Source: Pempheris klunzingeri
Lineage: Eukaryota; Chordata; Actinopteri; Acropomatiformes; Pempheridae
Assembly: GCF_042242105.1 (NCBI RefSeq)
Contig: NC_092027.1
Coordinates: 9,583,721-9,647,720 of the forward strand
Direction: 5' to 3'
Length of the DNA stretch: 64,000 bases
Of this stretch, positions 1 to 12,480 are shown in pieces. The first letter of the stretch is position 1; each line of letters begins with the position of its first letter. The translations under genes were made by a program, and so were the position numbers. The notes beneath the pieces are model-generated. The model ran no database searches. It was not told where the DNA came from and was given only the letters and a program-made list of their open reading frames with translations.

Positions 1-314
1 GCATGAGTTAGGTCTGAAGAGTAAAACCCCGCTAAAACCGATGATAATGAAATATTGTGATTCCCTATTTAGACGGAGAGAAAGTTTCCATTGAAAACAG
101 CCCTGATGAAACTCTTTGAAACTCTTTGATGTTTTGTAACACAGACATTTAGTCAGTGTTATAAAACATCTATCCAGTGAATCCAGTACTAATGAAACTC
201 CTCAGGCTTAGGCATTGGGGCCTGGTTATGGTTAAAAGTGAGGGTGCATGATCAGTGATGGACAAGGGGAGGTATAGCAGGAAAATTCTCATTTAATTAA
301 CACCTGAAAATGTA

Positions 315-815
315 ATCTACCATAGATTACCACAGATAACGTACATATATTACCATAGAATAATGTACCATAACATAGAATACCGTACCATGCCATAGTA
401 TACCACAGTTTACTATAGCATACCATAGAAATGGTAAATGGTCTGTATTTGTGTAGCGCCTTTCTAGTCATTTCAACTACTCACCTTTTACATCACATCC
501 TCATTCACCCAAGGACACTTCGACATTCTGACTCATATCGAACCACCGACCTTCCGATTGAGGGACGACCCACTCTGCCTCTGAGCCACAGCCACCCCAT
601 AGGTTACCGTACCATACCATGGATTACCATAAAATAGTGTATCATACCTAAGAATAACGTACATTACCATAAAACAAAGTACATTACCATACGTGACTTT
701 AGAATACCGCACATTACCATAGAATACCATTCCATAAAATAATGTACAATACCATACATTACTATAGTATACAGTACATTACCATATATTGCCATAGAAT
801 ACCATAGATTACAGA
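315..815. repeat. Degenerate TACCATA minisatellite, interrupted by an insertion
   Basis: Two blocks (about 315-429 and 600-815) are made of loosely repeated units built from TACCATAGAATACC. They read as one array split by an unrelated segment at 430-599. Confidence 0.75.
430..599 (+). mobile_element. Dispersed teleost repeat inserted in the minisatellite
   Basis: It begins ATGGTAAATGGTCTGTATTT and ends with a CTCTGAGCCACAGCC-type tail. I recognise both ends from an abundant non-autonomous repeat of ray-finned fishes. A longer copy of the same family lies at 27975-28297 on the other strand. This copy lacks part of the middle. I do not assign a family name. Confidence 0.65.
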
Positions 816-2599
816 CACAGACAGTCTCCTGTTGTGTGCACAGTCCAGACGTCCGGTGCCTGAGTTTATATGAGAAAACAGAAGTAAGGACAGGAAATTT
901 CAATTTCAATTCGAATTAAATTTAATTGAAATCCAAATTTGCAAAAAGTCGTATGATCACAAAGTGGGGGTGCAAAAACACACGTTTGCTCCCCCAAACC
1001 TTAAAGTTGGGATGCAGCTGCTCTGCCTGCTCCATTGTTTGGTGCCTATGGGCTAGAGGAAAACTGCTGCACACAGACACCACTGTATAGTGCATTTATT
1101 TATTATGGATGCTGTGTCAGAATTTTTAAAATGCAGGTTAATGCATGTTCACTTAAATAATGGACGGAGGGCTTTTTTGGTCACGCAGAAAAGGTTCCAT
1201 CAAATAAAAAAGTTAACTAATGTAAAAAAAAATCACTTTTAAAACAAAATCCCACCTTTTTGTCTACTTCTAAAAAGGCTGATTTTTAAAATCGTTCTGC
1301 ACTGAGGTGATATATTAAGAAACAATAAATATACTATGATTAACCTAACTACACTCAGATGTCAAATACAGTCTGTTAATGCAAAAATGCACTTCAGTCA
1401 GATACGCTTACATCAGGGAACTGACCATTTATAGCAAACAAGGAAAGCTGTGCACTTTGATTCAGGTCCCAAAGAGGATTCTGTAGGGAAAACTAAACCA
1501 AGCACACTGTCCTGTTCTTTAGTTTGTTGAATGAGTGACCACACAAACATTCAGCGGGGGGAAGAGTACTGCTAACATCAGTTTGCAGGATAGCTAATTG
1601 GGTGGCAACAGCAAATGAAGACGCCTATAAATGTCACCACTGTCTGGTCAGATACTGATGTGATTCATACTTTTCAGGACCACTAACAACAGACTGTCTG
1701 TCCATGACTTGTAAGATATGACACAAGACAGAAACGGAGAAAAAGTATTAAGTGTTATCAGTAAATCTAAAAAATGCTTTTTTTTCACTGCAAAAACAGA
1801 TAACTTATGTTATTTTGAGTTGAACTTGACAAGGAATCAGACTAAGTTTAGAACTTTCAATCATACAAGCTCTCTGAATGGAGATGCAACAATCAACCTG
1901 TGTCAACTTAAAATCAGCTTGTATGTCACCTCCTTGCTGAGACCTGCTAGAAATGCTGCTGTTGGAAATAGAAATGAAAATGGAGTCTGGAGTCTGGAAT
2001 CTGGAACATCTGGATCATGGTTTCTCACCCCTTAGAAGCTATTTGTTTTTATTCTGTGGTGGTGAGCAAAACCTAAATCTTGTGTTTTCCCAAAATCAGT
2101 CTAAATAAGTGTCCAGTAGGCGCTCCAGTTAAAAAGCACCAAGATACAAGCAGCTTGTTTGAGTCTGAGAGGGAAGGTTAACTTGACCAGTCTGCTGTTA
2201 TAAATGACATTTCCACCTCTCTGGGCTCTTCCCTCCTTTCTCTTTCTCTTCATGTCTGCAGAAAAGCTGGCGTTGGCGCTGTGACGTGCTGTCCTGAGTC
2301 TGAGTACAGACAGACTGACATTCCCAATTAAAAACCTCCAGTCCACTTCTCTGTCTTCCTTTATTTTATTTTATCGCTTCCTCAGTCTCAATTTCTTTCT
2401 TCGTTCTTTCTCTTCTTCACATATTCTCCATGCCTCTTTGCTTCCATTCTTTTTATTTTCACGCTTTCTCAGATTTCTTAGTCTCTGTCGCGGCTCTTGG
2501 TTTACATTTTCCTGTGTTACGGGCCTGCCTGTCTGTCTCTTTCACCCCCATCACTACCAGTCTGTCATCTGATCAGTAGAATTAATGGCTTTATTTCCA

Positions 2600-2671
2600 T
2601 CGTATCGCCATGGTGATGAATCATGTCGTTAATCATCATATCACCGAGGTGATGGATCATGTCATTAATCA
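2600..2671. repeat. Direct tandem duplication, 36-bp period
   Basis: Two 36-bp copies (2600-2635 and 2636-2671) share the pattern TATCRCC..GGTGATG.ATCATGTC.TTAATCA with a few differences. Each ends in TTAATCA, a homeodomain-like core. No coding potential. Confidence 0.7.
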
Positions 2672-2751
2672 GGGTTTTTTTTTTTTCTTTGCTAAAGCAG
2701 CATGTTAAAGAAAGCAAAGCACACGTTGGTGATTAGCAATTAACACAACTT

Positions 2752-2771
2752 CACACACACACACACAAACA

Positions 2772-2814
<43 letters not shown>

Positions 2815-2824
2815 ACACACACAC
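2752..2824. repeat. (CA)n microsatellite
   Basis: Nearly pure CA repeat with a few interruptions (AAAC, GCGC, ATAC). Confidence 0.95.
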
Positions 2825-4384
2825 TGGAGGCACCCCACAGAGTTGGAACATAGCCAGACATCAGACTGACTTCATCGCTGTTGGTTTAATCAAACTGTCA
2901 CTGGTAAGATCGGAGCATACACCTTACACACATGCCCGGAAGTCCATGTCCACACACACTCATGCCAGAGAGAGAGAGACTATCACCGAAAAGTCCAAGC
3001 AGTGACTAAGAAATTAGTCTTTCTGGTTATTACTCTGATAACATCTGAACATGCAGTGACACTGACGGATAAATGTTTACAATAAAAAGTCCATTAAGGT
3101 GAAATGTAACTGCGTGTCACAAGAAGACTTTGCCTCATGTTGAAGAGTCAAAAGCAAAAAAGCACTATTGCACATTCTGAATGACATAAATAGATTTAAA
3201 AATGAACTGTAAATAAAACTGGGCCAACATTTTTACCTTTTGCATTTATTTCACTTCCTGTGTTTTATAAAACTGAGGTGGACCAACCAAAATCCAAGTT
3301 TTAGCTACCTGAGGTTAAACAGGAAGTATCTGACACACACTCTTCAATGGGGCCTGAAAACTGTTCCTCTCCGCTGGCCAACAAACATTTCATACGCCTA
3401 TACGTCATATCAAACACGTCACACACAACTATCACGTAAATTATTCATCTCTAACTCATGAATTAACAATCAAAGGTAAGCAAACAATGTCATTGTATCT
3501 CAAGCTGATATATTTCATAAGTCAAAATGATTTACCTTAAAATATCGCTCATGGGTTTTCTTTCTAAATCACAAATGTATCATACAAAGGCTCCAACATA
3601 CCAGTCTCTAATTGTTAACGTCACTGCAAACAATTAGAACAATGGAGCCACATGTACAAATACAAACATATGAACTGTACAAAACATACCAAATCACATG
3701 TCACTTAATCACACCACATTCTCACAGGAGCCCACTAAACAAAGGGATGCCTTATTTCTTCGACCCAGTCCAGTTTTATAAATTCACGTGTCAGCAGAGT
3801 CATTATGAAGAGTTTTTGCCCTCCTGCTGAGAGAAGGTCGACGCAATCCTCTGTAATTGCCCCTGACCTCATCTGGGGCCCAGTTGTTATAAGACATGTT
3901 TGATATTTTCATCTGTGGCCTTCTAACGTGAGCAGGCAAACGAGCTGAATTGTCACTCTGAACAACATCAACAAGGAAATTAGGCCGGACAATGAGAGAC
4001 AAAATGATGTCTCTTGGGTGCTTGGTTTCACGAGGTTTTCTTCAGGTGAACTCACAATAGAGAAACGACCTGGGCTTTCTGTAAACATTCAAGGTGATGG
4101 GTGTTTTCTCCTCTAAAAAAAATTGATATGCCAGGTCGACTGTCTCCCCTTTTTTAATTCGTCTTTGTTTTCTGTTTCTCTCAACTTCGTCTTGATCTGT
4201 CATCCTTTGCTCGTGTCTCACTTTCTCTGAACCAGTCTGACTGTCTGTCTCTCATGCACGGCAAACAAAGTGCCATCACGTCTAAATGCTGGCTAGAATC
4301 AAAACAGCAATCTGTCTCACACACACGCATGTTTGACAAACACGCACACACACACACTCTCACATACACAGCCTTTCTTTCCAT

Positions 4385-4419
4385 CAATGATCTCAGATGA
4401 ATTTCATCTGAGATCATTG
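4385..4419. repeat. Perfect 35-bp palindrome
   Basis: Arms CAATGATCTCAGATGAA (4385-4401) and TTCATCTGAGATCATTG (4403-4419) are exact reverse complements around a single T. No larger terminal repeat or open frame explains it. Confidence 0.95.
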
Positions 4420-4470
4420 CTTCATTAGTGAAGCTCTAGTTGTTCAGATTGATTTAATTATCAAATCATC

Positions 4471-4492
4471 TGTGTGTGTGTGTGTGTGTGTG
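4471..4492. repeat. (TG)n microsatellite
   Basis: About 11 uninterrupted TG units. Confidence 0.9.
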
Positions 4493-4644
4493 TAAATGTA
4501 TGTGTGAGAGAGATTATGCAGTGATCTTGGCTGACATTGATCAGCCTAGTCTAATTGGGAGCATCTAGCCGTGTAATTGATTCTGCTACACTTCACAACT
4601 AGATGAGTTTAGCAACATCAACAACACTGATTCATGCTGATGAA

Positions 4645-4735
4645 CAAAACCACACTGAACCAAACTGAACCGAGCCAAACCCAACTGAACCGAACTGAAC
4701 CGAGCCAAACCAAGCTGAACTTCGCTGAAGCTGAG
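4645..4735. repeat. Short tandem array of ACTGAACC units
   Basis: Units of about 10 bp (AACTGAACCG, AGCCAAACC) alternate, suggesting a decayed minisatellite with a 10- or 20-bp period. Confidence 0.7.
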
Positions 4736-6409
4736 TGACAGAAATCAACAACTGTAAACAATCAATTAATGGCACTTTTTGTGCTTGTTTACGTCTGCGA
4801 TGATGGCATGTTAATAAATGTTAGAAATGTGCACAGACTGGCTCATGTGATCTTACATAAGTGCTGATATATTAACAGCCACGTGTTCAAATGTCACAGT
4901 CAAGCATTTTGGATACACCTGGAGCTCCTGTCCCTCTTTTCAATGCACATGCACTATCAATATTAATGTCCATGTGGCCTTAGTGAACGCAGACTCTGAT
5001 TGGCCAGTGAATTTTCATTACTTTTAGATAACAGTGTAGTTATCTCCTCTCCTCTCCTCTCTTAACTTTTTGGACAGCTCTCTTGACTTACTCATATTTC
5101 CACCATGCACCCAAACGTCAGTGTGAACAAACCCCCGGCCAGTCTGGTCTGGGTATCTGATGAGTTCTAATGAGGCTCTTGATTGGTTGCATCAGGTGTG
5201 CTTCAGACAACACCTGATTTGGAAATAAGTGCTCTCGTGAGGGGTTCTGTAATATGAGTAATAAGTATTTTGAGACTGAAGTTGTCATATTGTGTTGAAT
5301 TTGGAGAAACCACTCGTTATATTAGTTACGTTGAGCTGTTTCAATTGTTCTTGTTTGAGTTGTTAACTGAACAGAAAATGTTGCCTCATTCACAATGGTG
5401 GTTGAATAATTGTGAATAATTTCCATCAGTTAGAACAACTCATCTCTGCTAACATTACCTTAGATGTCACAAGACTGAGCGAGCCTATTTGTGATAGCAT
5501 TAGCTCAGCCTTGTTGGCAGATGATGCAGTTTAAACTGTAAACTGGACAGTTGGTTGTCCTGTTGGCCTCTGTAGATACTCTACCTCCACTGACAGGGTT
5601 AAACAATGTGTTTTCAGCATTTTAAAGGTTGACAGACACAGTGCCAACAAAGAAACTTTGATTTAAAAACCATATAGCTCCCACAGTAAAAAAAACAAAC
5701 AATGCCAATCTCTATTTAGAGGCAGCATACTGTATAAGCAGGACCATCCACTGCCACCCCTGCAGGTATGGAACATTTACACAGACTGAGCAGATGCAAA
5801 TACTGACTGTGAATGTTTTTTATTGTGGATTATTTAAGGATGTGGGGGAGTTTAAGTGCTCATACTCATTGTGTCTAAAGCCTTGTACTGTAGGTTGGAA
5901 GGTAGGTTGTGTGTATCTACATACGCATGGCTATACTGACTGCACCCACACTCCAGTATGGCTGAGATGATCACAGTTTTACTCACCCTACAGCTCAGAG
6001 GTTATTTCTGATACAGTATCTATTACGGTCTGTACATATGACCGATAATTCCCTTGAGATTTCATGTCACCTCGGCTAACCCAGAGAGACAGAATGAGTC
6101 AGCAAAGAAAATGACAGACTGCTAGTTAGGGAATTGCTAACTGCATTGATCTTTAGGATTTCATAAAAACTCTTCTAAAAACTGGAATTCGTCAAAGTGC
6201 CAGTGTTCACATCTGCTTCGCACATTTGGAAGAAAACGCTGGAACTGCATCGAGGGGATGGGCAGGTACGACTGAAACTGCCTTTTCAAGAGGCTGCCAT
6301 CTTTATGCACCTGGTCAATTTGAATGAAAAATTACCTGGGCAGGAGGTAAGTACACTGGCAGGTCAGCACAACACTGGGAAAATGGTGTTTATGCAAGTG
6401 CCAACCTCA

Positions 6410-6549
6410 GTGTGTGTTTGTGTGTGTGTTAATCTGTGTGTGTGATTGTGTGTGTTAGTCTGTGTGTGTGTGTGTGTGTGTGTATGTGAGTGTGTCCTGA
6501 GGATTAGTCATGCTCCTCTGCCTCTGCAGCACTGCCTTCTTCCTGCCGC

Positions 6550-6591
<42 letters not shown>

Positions 6592-6592
6592 A

Positions 6593-6638
<46 letters not shown>

Positions 6639-6658
6639 CACACACTAACACACACACC
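6410..6658. repeat. (TG)n tract followed by a long (CA)n tract
   Basis: TG-rich sequence at 6410-6491 is followed after about 57 bp by CA-rich sequence at 6549-6658. The two are complementary in composition and could pair as an imperfect hairpin. Confidence 0.85.
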
Positions 6659-6675
6659 TGCATCCATCTGGCCAG

Positions 6676-7110
6676 TCCCCTCTGATAGCGGAGGTGTGAA
6701 ACAGAGAAAATCCGTCGACTGAGGGAAACAGAGAGGGAAAGAAAGAGGAGCAGAGGGATGGAAGGGGAGAAGGAAGTGGGAAGAAAGAGGGGATATTAAA
6801 GAGAGATGGAGAGGAGGATAAATGGACGGGGAGGAGGAAGCAAGAGTGAGTGAGACAGCAAAGGTGGGGGAGAGAAAGAGTGGGAGAGTGATATTAAACA
6901 CAAGGGAGCTAACTGAGCAAATTCACCTGCCCACTCTTTCTTTTTCTGTCTATCTCTTTCTGTTTTCCCCCATTTTACCCCCCTCATATGCCTTTCTTTC
7001 CTTTTCTCTTTCTCTCTCTCTCATCTGTTTCTTCTCTCGCCTCCTACTCTCCTAATTAGCTCCAAATCCTCTTACATCTCTCGCACCGCTCATCTCCCTC
7101 CTCTTCCTCA
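6676..7110. repeat. Polypurine block followed by polypyrimidine block
   Basis: 6700-6900 is strongly GA-rich on the plus strand and 6930-7110 is strongly CT-rich. This is low-complexity sequence with a purine arm and a pyrimidine arm on one strand. Confidence 0.7.
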
Positions 7111-10105
7111 CCGGCTCTCCCCGCTCACACCAAAAAATCAGGTTGACCTTAATGAACAGATGAAGAGAGGAGGGGAGCGATTGCATCGAGGGAGCCCAGG
7201 AAAGGCTGGATCAGCGCTTTCTGGATCAGCGTTTGTTTACTCAGGACTCCCCCATGTGAAGCTGTCAGAGTGTCTTTTTGCCATTTTTTTTTTCCTTCAG
7301 AGGCAAAATTATTAGGCATTAGGATCATTTGGATGTTTTCAATCTTTCTCTGCTTTTTTTTAGAGGAGTGGGAGGAAAGTTGTTATTGTTTGTGGTATTT
7401 CCTCAGTGTCTGACAGCGCACAGTGACAGGAGAGATGAGACTGGGCGGGGTGGAGAGAAGAAAGACTTACATGCACAACATATAAATAATGTGCATTAAA
7501 TAGAACCAGCCTCATGTGCCACTGAGCCACCTAAATATAAAACATATTACTGCAGCAAAACACTTGAAAACTTGCATGTTTTTACCTTAACAGAAAATAT
7601 TCACACACCTGTGCCCTAAATTGGAAGTACAAGAGAAGATTTACAAATGTGCAAATCAGTGGGAGAGAAAAATGTAAATTATATATTTTTCAAATTACAA
7701 TATATATTTACTGAGGAGCTCATCAGGTATGGACACAGAGGAAATTCCACCACAGAGCACTTTACCACAGACAAAAGAACAGCTTCTAGTGAGCAAATGC
7801 ATGTTGCATTTGTTAGTTTCCTAGAGCTGTTGTTCTTCTGCTTTCTGTGGACAGCAGCCTAAAAGTGATGATGTGACATCACATGGAGACATCTTCAGCA
7901 CAGTAACAATAATTTTAATGGTCACAAGAGTTTTTACTTTTCTACTGAATCATCAGTAAACACCAGGTTTGTGTCAGTCCTTCTGAATAAAAAGAACAAA
8001 GACTTCTTTTCCTGGATTTTTACCAACGTTCACCAATTACAGGGAGAAATCTGTTGCAGGACCAGCACATACAACAATATTTTTCCACCAACATTTTGCC
8101 TAAATAGACAAGAATTCAGTGCAGCAACAGCTTGCAATGTTTGTGGATCTGACATCTCTGTAATATGTGAAAAACAACACTACGTGATGGCATTTTTGCA
8201 CATGGCATCACTATCTCATAACTCTCACTTGTTCATTATTCTCTCCACTAGCACACACACACAGCTCTGTGGCTTTTGTTCAAAGTCTTTGGGGAAACAC
8301 AGGAAATCATTGACTGAAGTAATTGAGGCTGGCTGACAGAGAGAGTGTGTGCATCAGAAGAGGAAATTACAAAATAACTACTTCGAATAACAAAAAAAGA
8401 AAAAGTTATTTCACAAAGATCCTCTTGGCTAAACCAGAAGTGGAAGTATAGAGGGGTGAAATCCCTCCTCTTCTGGCACACCACCATGGGACCTTGTTTC
8501 AGAAAACTATGTATAGCAGGTCTCTGAGAGAGACAAATAATAATTTGATTCCTTTTTAATTTTCGCCAAGAATTACACATATGATGCTTGTCAATTTAAA
8601 AGATAATTTTGCAAAACAAAAAAAAATCTCTAAATCTCTAAAAAAAATAAAAAAAAAGACACACCCAAAAGTTGCATAAGTGGCGTCATAACTTTCTCCC
8701 TCCAAAAGTTACCCAGAGTCGTTAAAACCTACGAGATGTGTGTCTTTTGTTCCAGGATGCAAATGTTTTTGCCTCTTTTAATACCTTTATGTGCAAAGGT
8801 GACAATAATCTTGCTGTTGGGGACGTATAATGTGTGAGATGGCAAACTTAGCTCATTGTGCAGTTTCACACAAAACTAAATGGCACTTTACATGCCTATT
8901 TTAACAACTAACCGCGACTTTCTTGACATGTAAAATTACTCTTTGATTTGACAAACATCATTTGTGTAATTTATGGCACAATTCAAACAGGATCCAAACA
9001 TTATTTGTCTCTCACCATTAACTACTGCACCTATTTTTTAAGAAAAAAAAGGTCCTGTGGGGCACACCTGACTTTGGCTGGAGTTCTTTTTAAACATGAT
9101 GTAAACATAAACATAAAGGGCCTAAACACTGAAGTAAATACCTCATCTTTACAAACCCCTCTACAAAAGTAAATTATTACAGGTTGGATGTCTGTATTCG
9201 TCAGTAACTGCTGCCTGGATTATGTTCTGTGTGGTTTTGTTTTCCAGTGAATCACCGTAAGTGCAGCATTGTTTGACTGCATGAAGGTCATATGATGGTG
9301 GTCGGGCTGGATGGTGGCCGTACAAAGAGCAGGATTCTGACACTAGAGAACAAGGTTTACATCCTGATCCTTTGTTTAGGTTTGCATGACACATTTTCCA
9401 GTTTTTCCGTATGATGCATCAGTGACTTGTTGTCTCATGTTGTTTCGAAAATGCGGTAACCAAAGCTTTAAATTAGCATTCAACCGTACATGTCAAACTT
9501 TTGTCGCAGAGTTTGCAATTCAGCCCTTTTTCATGGGATGTGAAAATTTTGTCCGACCCCCAAAGATACAAGTATTTGGATTTTTGGCATTTTTTTTTTT
9601 TAAACTCTTCACTCACTCCTTCCTCTGAGTCATTCTGTAGAGTGATTACACCTCCTTCCTCTGTACATCCTCCTCCCTCAGTCAGTCTGCAGAGTGACCT
9701 CGCTGAAGCCTGGCCAGTGAGATAAGCTTGCACCTTTCTCTCCTGTCCAGCTCTCCTGCTCTCCTCCTCCTTCCCTCCTCCTCCTCTTTCCTTCAGCGCA
9801 CAAGATTTCTTGCTCTGTCCCTCTCTCTCCTCAGCATTTTGTGTTTCATTTTTCACTCTCTCTTCCCATCCGTGTCTTGCTTCCCTTTTCAGATATTTCA
9901 CCTTCCCAGCTCCCTCATTGTCTATTTGTCTTTTTACGAGCCTCTCTAACAAAGTTAACATATAGCGGATCACGAAAGCGAAATACACCGCCAGGAGCTG
10001 TTTGTCTTGCCAGGTGTGTGTGTGTGCATGCATGTGTGTCTGTCAGGGAGAGGATTTGTGCTGACTGGTAAGGGTAAAAGATTCATGACCCAACAAAGCT
10101 TGTCA

Positions 10106-10168
10106 GGGCCACACACACGCATACACACACAAACACACAAACACATAAACACACACACACACACACAA
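10106..10168. repeat. CA-rich low-complexity tract
   Basis: Interrupted CA repeat with AAAC and ATAC units. Confidence 0.85.
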
Positions 10169-12399
10169 TTTTGAGACCAGGTGAGTCTGCAGATTTTTGC
10201 TCTTGGGGGGAGACAAATGGAGGTTTAAAGAAAATGTAAGAAGGGGAAAATGTAAGAGAGTTGTGAGGAAAAAGAGGGAGACAGAAAAAAAGAGACCTGG
10301 GTGAAGGAAAAGGTAAAGAGAAGAGACAGAGAGGAAAAGAAGACAGCTCATGAGGCAGAAAGTTCTTTCAACCGTTTAATACATGAGGGATTTCTTGGCT
10401 GTGATGACACATCAGAGGAAATATACAGAGAAGAAGAGGGACGGGAGCACAGCAGCAAAGAAAAGACCGACTCACCTTTCAAATCACGACTCTGTGGTGT
10501 GCTTTCAACTGGTCGAATGTGGGAAATCCCAGGTTAATTTGCCAGCAATTCCTGGTAGACTGATATATGCGCTGAACAGTCAGTCAAGGTCAGAGCTGGA
10601 TTCTTTCAACAACCAACAGAAAGCATCAATAAGGAATTTTTTTTTCTACTGTTTGTTTTAGTTTATTTATTCACCAAAGACAAGGCCATATATTGACAAA
10701 AGTAAAAAGAATAAAATATGCAACATATATTATGCTGTTTTCAAAATCATGTCTGAAAACTCCTGTGACACATTGGTGGGGCTAACTCAGGATGTGCACC
10801 AGAATCCTGTCCAGCATTTTAAGTGAGAATATTCTCCAAAAAGTGCTTCAGCAGAAAGAGGGAATGTCAAAATGCAAATCCATTATCTACTAAATTAGTA
10901 AAATGAGGATGGCATCAACTTGCTTATACTGTGGCCACTTGTCAAAGAAAACTCGTCAAGAAAACTTTTACCTTGGAGTCACACTGAAAGCAAAGTAAAA
11001 ATTATGCACTGCAAACCCAAACTAGTTCTTTACACAGATGCAGACAAATACAAGAGACACAGATTCACTCTTGGTGGCGCAAACTGAAGCAAAAACATGT
11101 CTACTTTAAGCGTTTCAACTTAATTTAATATTTTCACGCTGTATGAATTTTCTTCATGAATATATAAACAAAAAAAAGAAAAAAGGAACGAAGAGTTGGG
11201 CAGAATAAAATGGAACTCAGTGGGTGCGTCCATCACTTATCTACATAGTAACTATATTAAAGAGGATGAGACATCAGTAATTCCATCCATTTAATTTGTC
11301 CTCTCATATACAATTTTCCACTTCAGTCGCATGTAAAATAGTTTTTTTTCCCTTTTTATTCTAATTTCTGGCATTTGCACATTGTTTTTGGTGAATAAAA
11401 ACAGGTGGAGGGAGTGTACCTTATGTCTGAAGTGTCAGTTTCACTTTCAACAGCAAGGTGCAGGCCAATCAGAAATGAAAACACAATAAAATAGTATCTT
11501 AATAGTGTTTTAAAGGGGTTTCATAGTATTTTGTGACTATGGCAGAACACATTTATACCTGCACATACCAGCACACCAGTTGCATTTTGTGTGTATCTTT
11601 GTTCCAAGGCAGATGTATGTCATTCTGTATTCTTACTAGCATGTATATGTAACGTGTGTGTGTATTTGAGATCCACATACAGCCCTCTGCCGGTTCACCC
11701 GACAGCAGCAGGGAATCTCAGCGTGGCGTGAGAGAGCAAAGCATTATTTTATCTAAATACATTCAACTCCCTCTCTGTCTCTCTGCTCCTACAGAATCAA
11801 TAGTCATTACGCTCAGAGTGAATTGATCTCTCAGCGCTGTTTGCTGATTCCTTGGACTAAACTAACACCAAACGAATCATGGGCCCTCTGTACAGGTCGA
11901 TGGTATCAGGTGAATGAATGTCGAATGTAAGGCGGCTGGCAGGGGAAGTCGGAGAGGAGCGGAGGTCACATGTAACAGGATCTGCTTCCTTTCGGGACAC
12001 CGCATCAGTTTACTATGATCCTCATGTGCCTACCTGGTAAACCAGCGTGTTGGAATCAGCCAACAGTCAGGACTGCTGATTTACTCGGTGTTATGTGGTG
12101 GTGATAGAGGGATGAGTGGTGGGTCAGAGAGGAAAAGCTGAGATACAGATGAAAGGAAATGACGGAGAGGAGGTGTGAGTGAGTGGGAGAGTGAAGCTGT
12201 ATAATTGAGAAAAGACATCAAAAGAAATCCTGCCGTGGCATTTGAAAATGATCATAATATTTTCAGACGTGAAAAAAGATAAAGTAGATTCTTGAAAATG
12301 CACAGAAACTTTGCTTGAATGTGTCTGTTTGCTTTGTTTATTCTGAATCAGGAAACTGGTCAGTCTCATGTGTGTGTGTGCTATGATCGAAGCTGTAGT

Positions 12400-12480
12400 C
12401 AAGGTGTGGTTAGCTTAGCTTTGCATAAAGACTGGAAATAGGAGAAAACAGCTAGCCTGGCTCTGTAAGATGTGAAAACG
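12400..12480 (+). mobile_element. Fragment of a dispersed teleost repeat (GCATAAAGACTGGAAA family)
   Basis: It contains TTAGCTTAGCTTTGCATAAA, then GACTGGAAATAGG and AACAGCTAGCCTGGCTCTGT. I recognise this as the 3' half of a repeat very common in ray-finned fishes. The same family occurs at 23086-23510. Confidence 0.6.

Noticed and set aside
6180-6347. Open frame ending at a good donor (CAGGAG|gtaagt).
   Set aside because: No ATG, no recognisable protein, and the frame continues into microsatellite sequence.
11795-11895. 101-bp open segment bounded by an acceptor-like CAG and a donor-like CAG|gt.
   Set aside because: Thirty-three open codons in one of three frames is expected by chance fairly often, the other two frames stop early, and the peptide resembles nothing I know.
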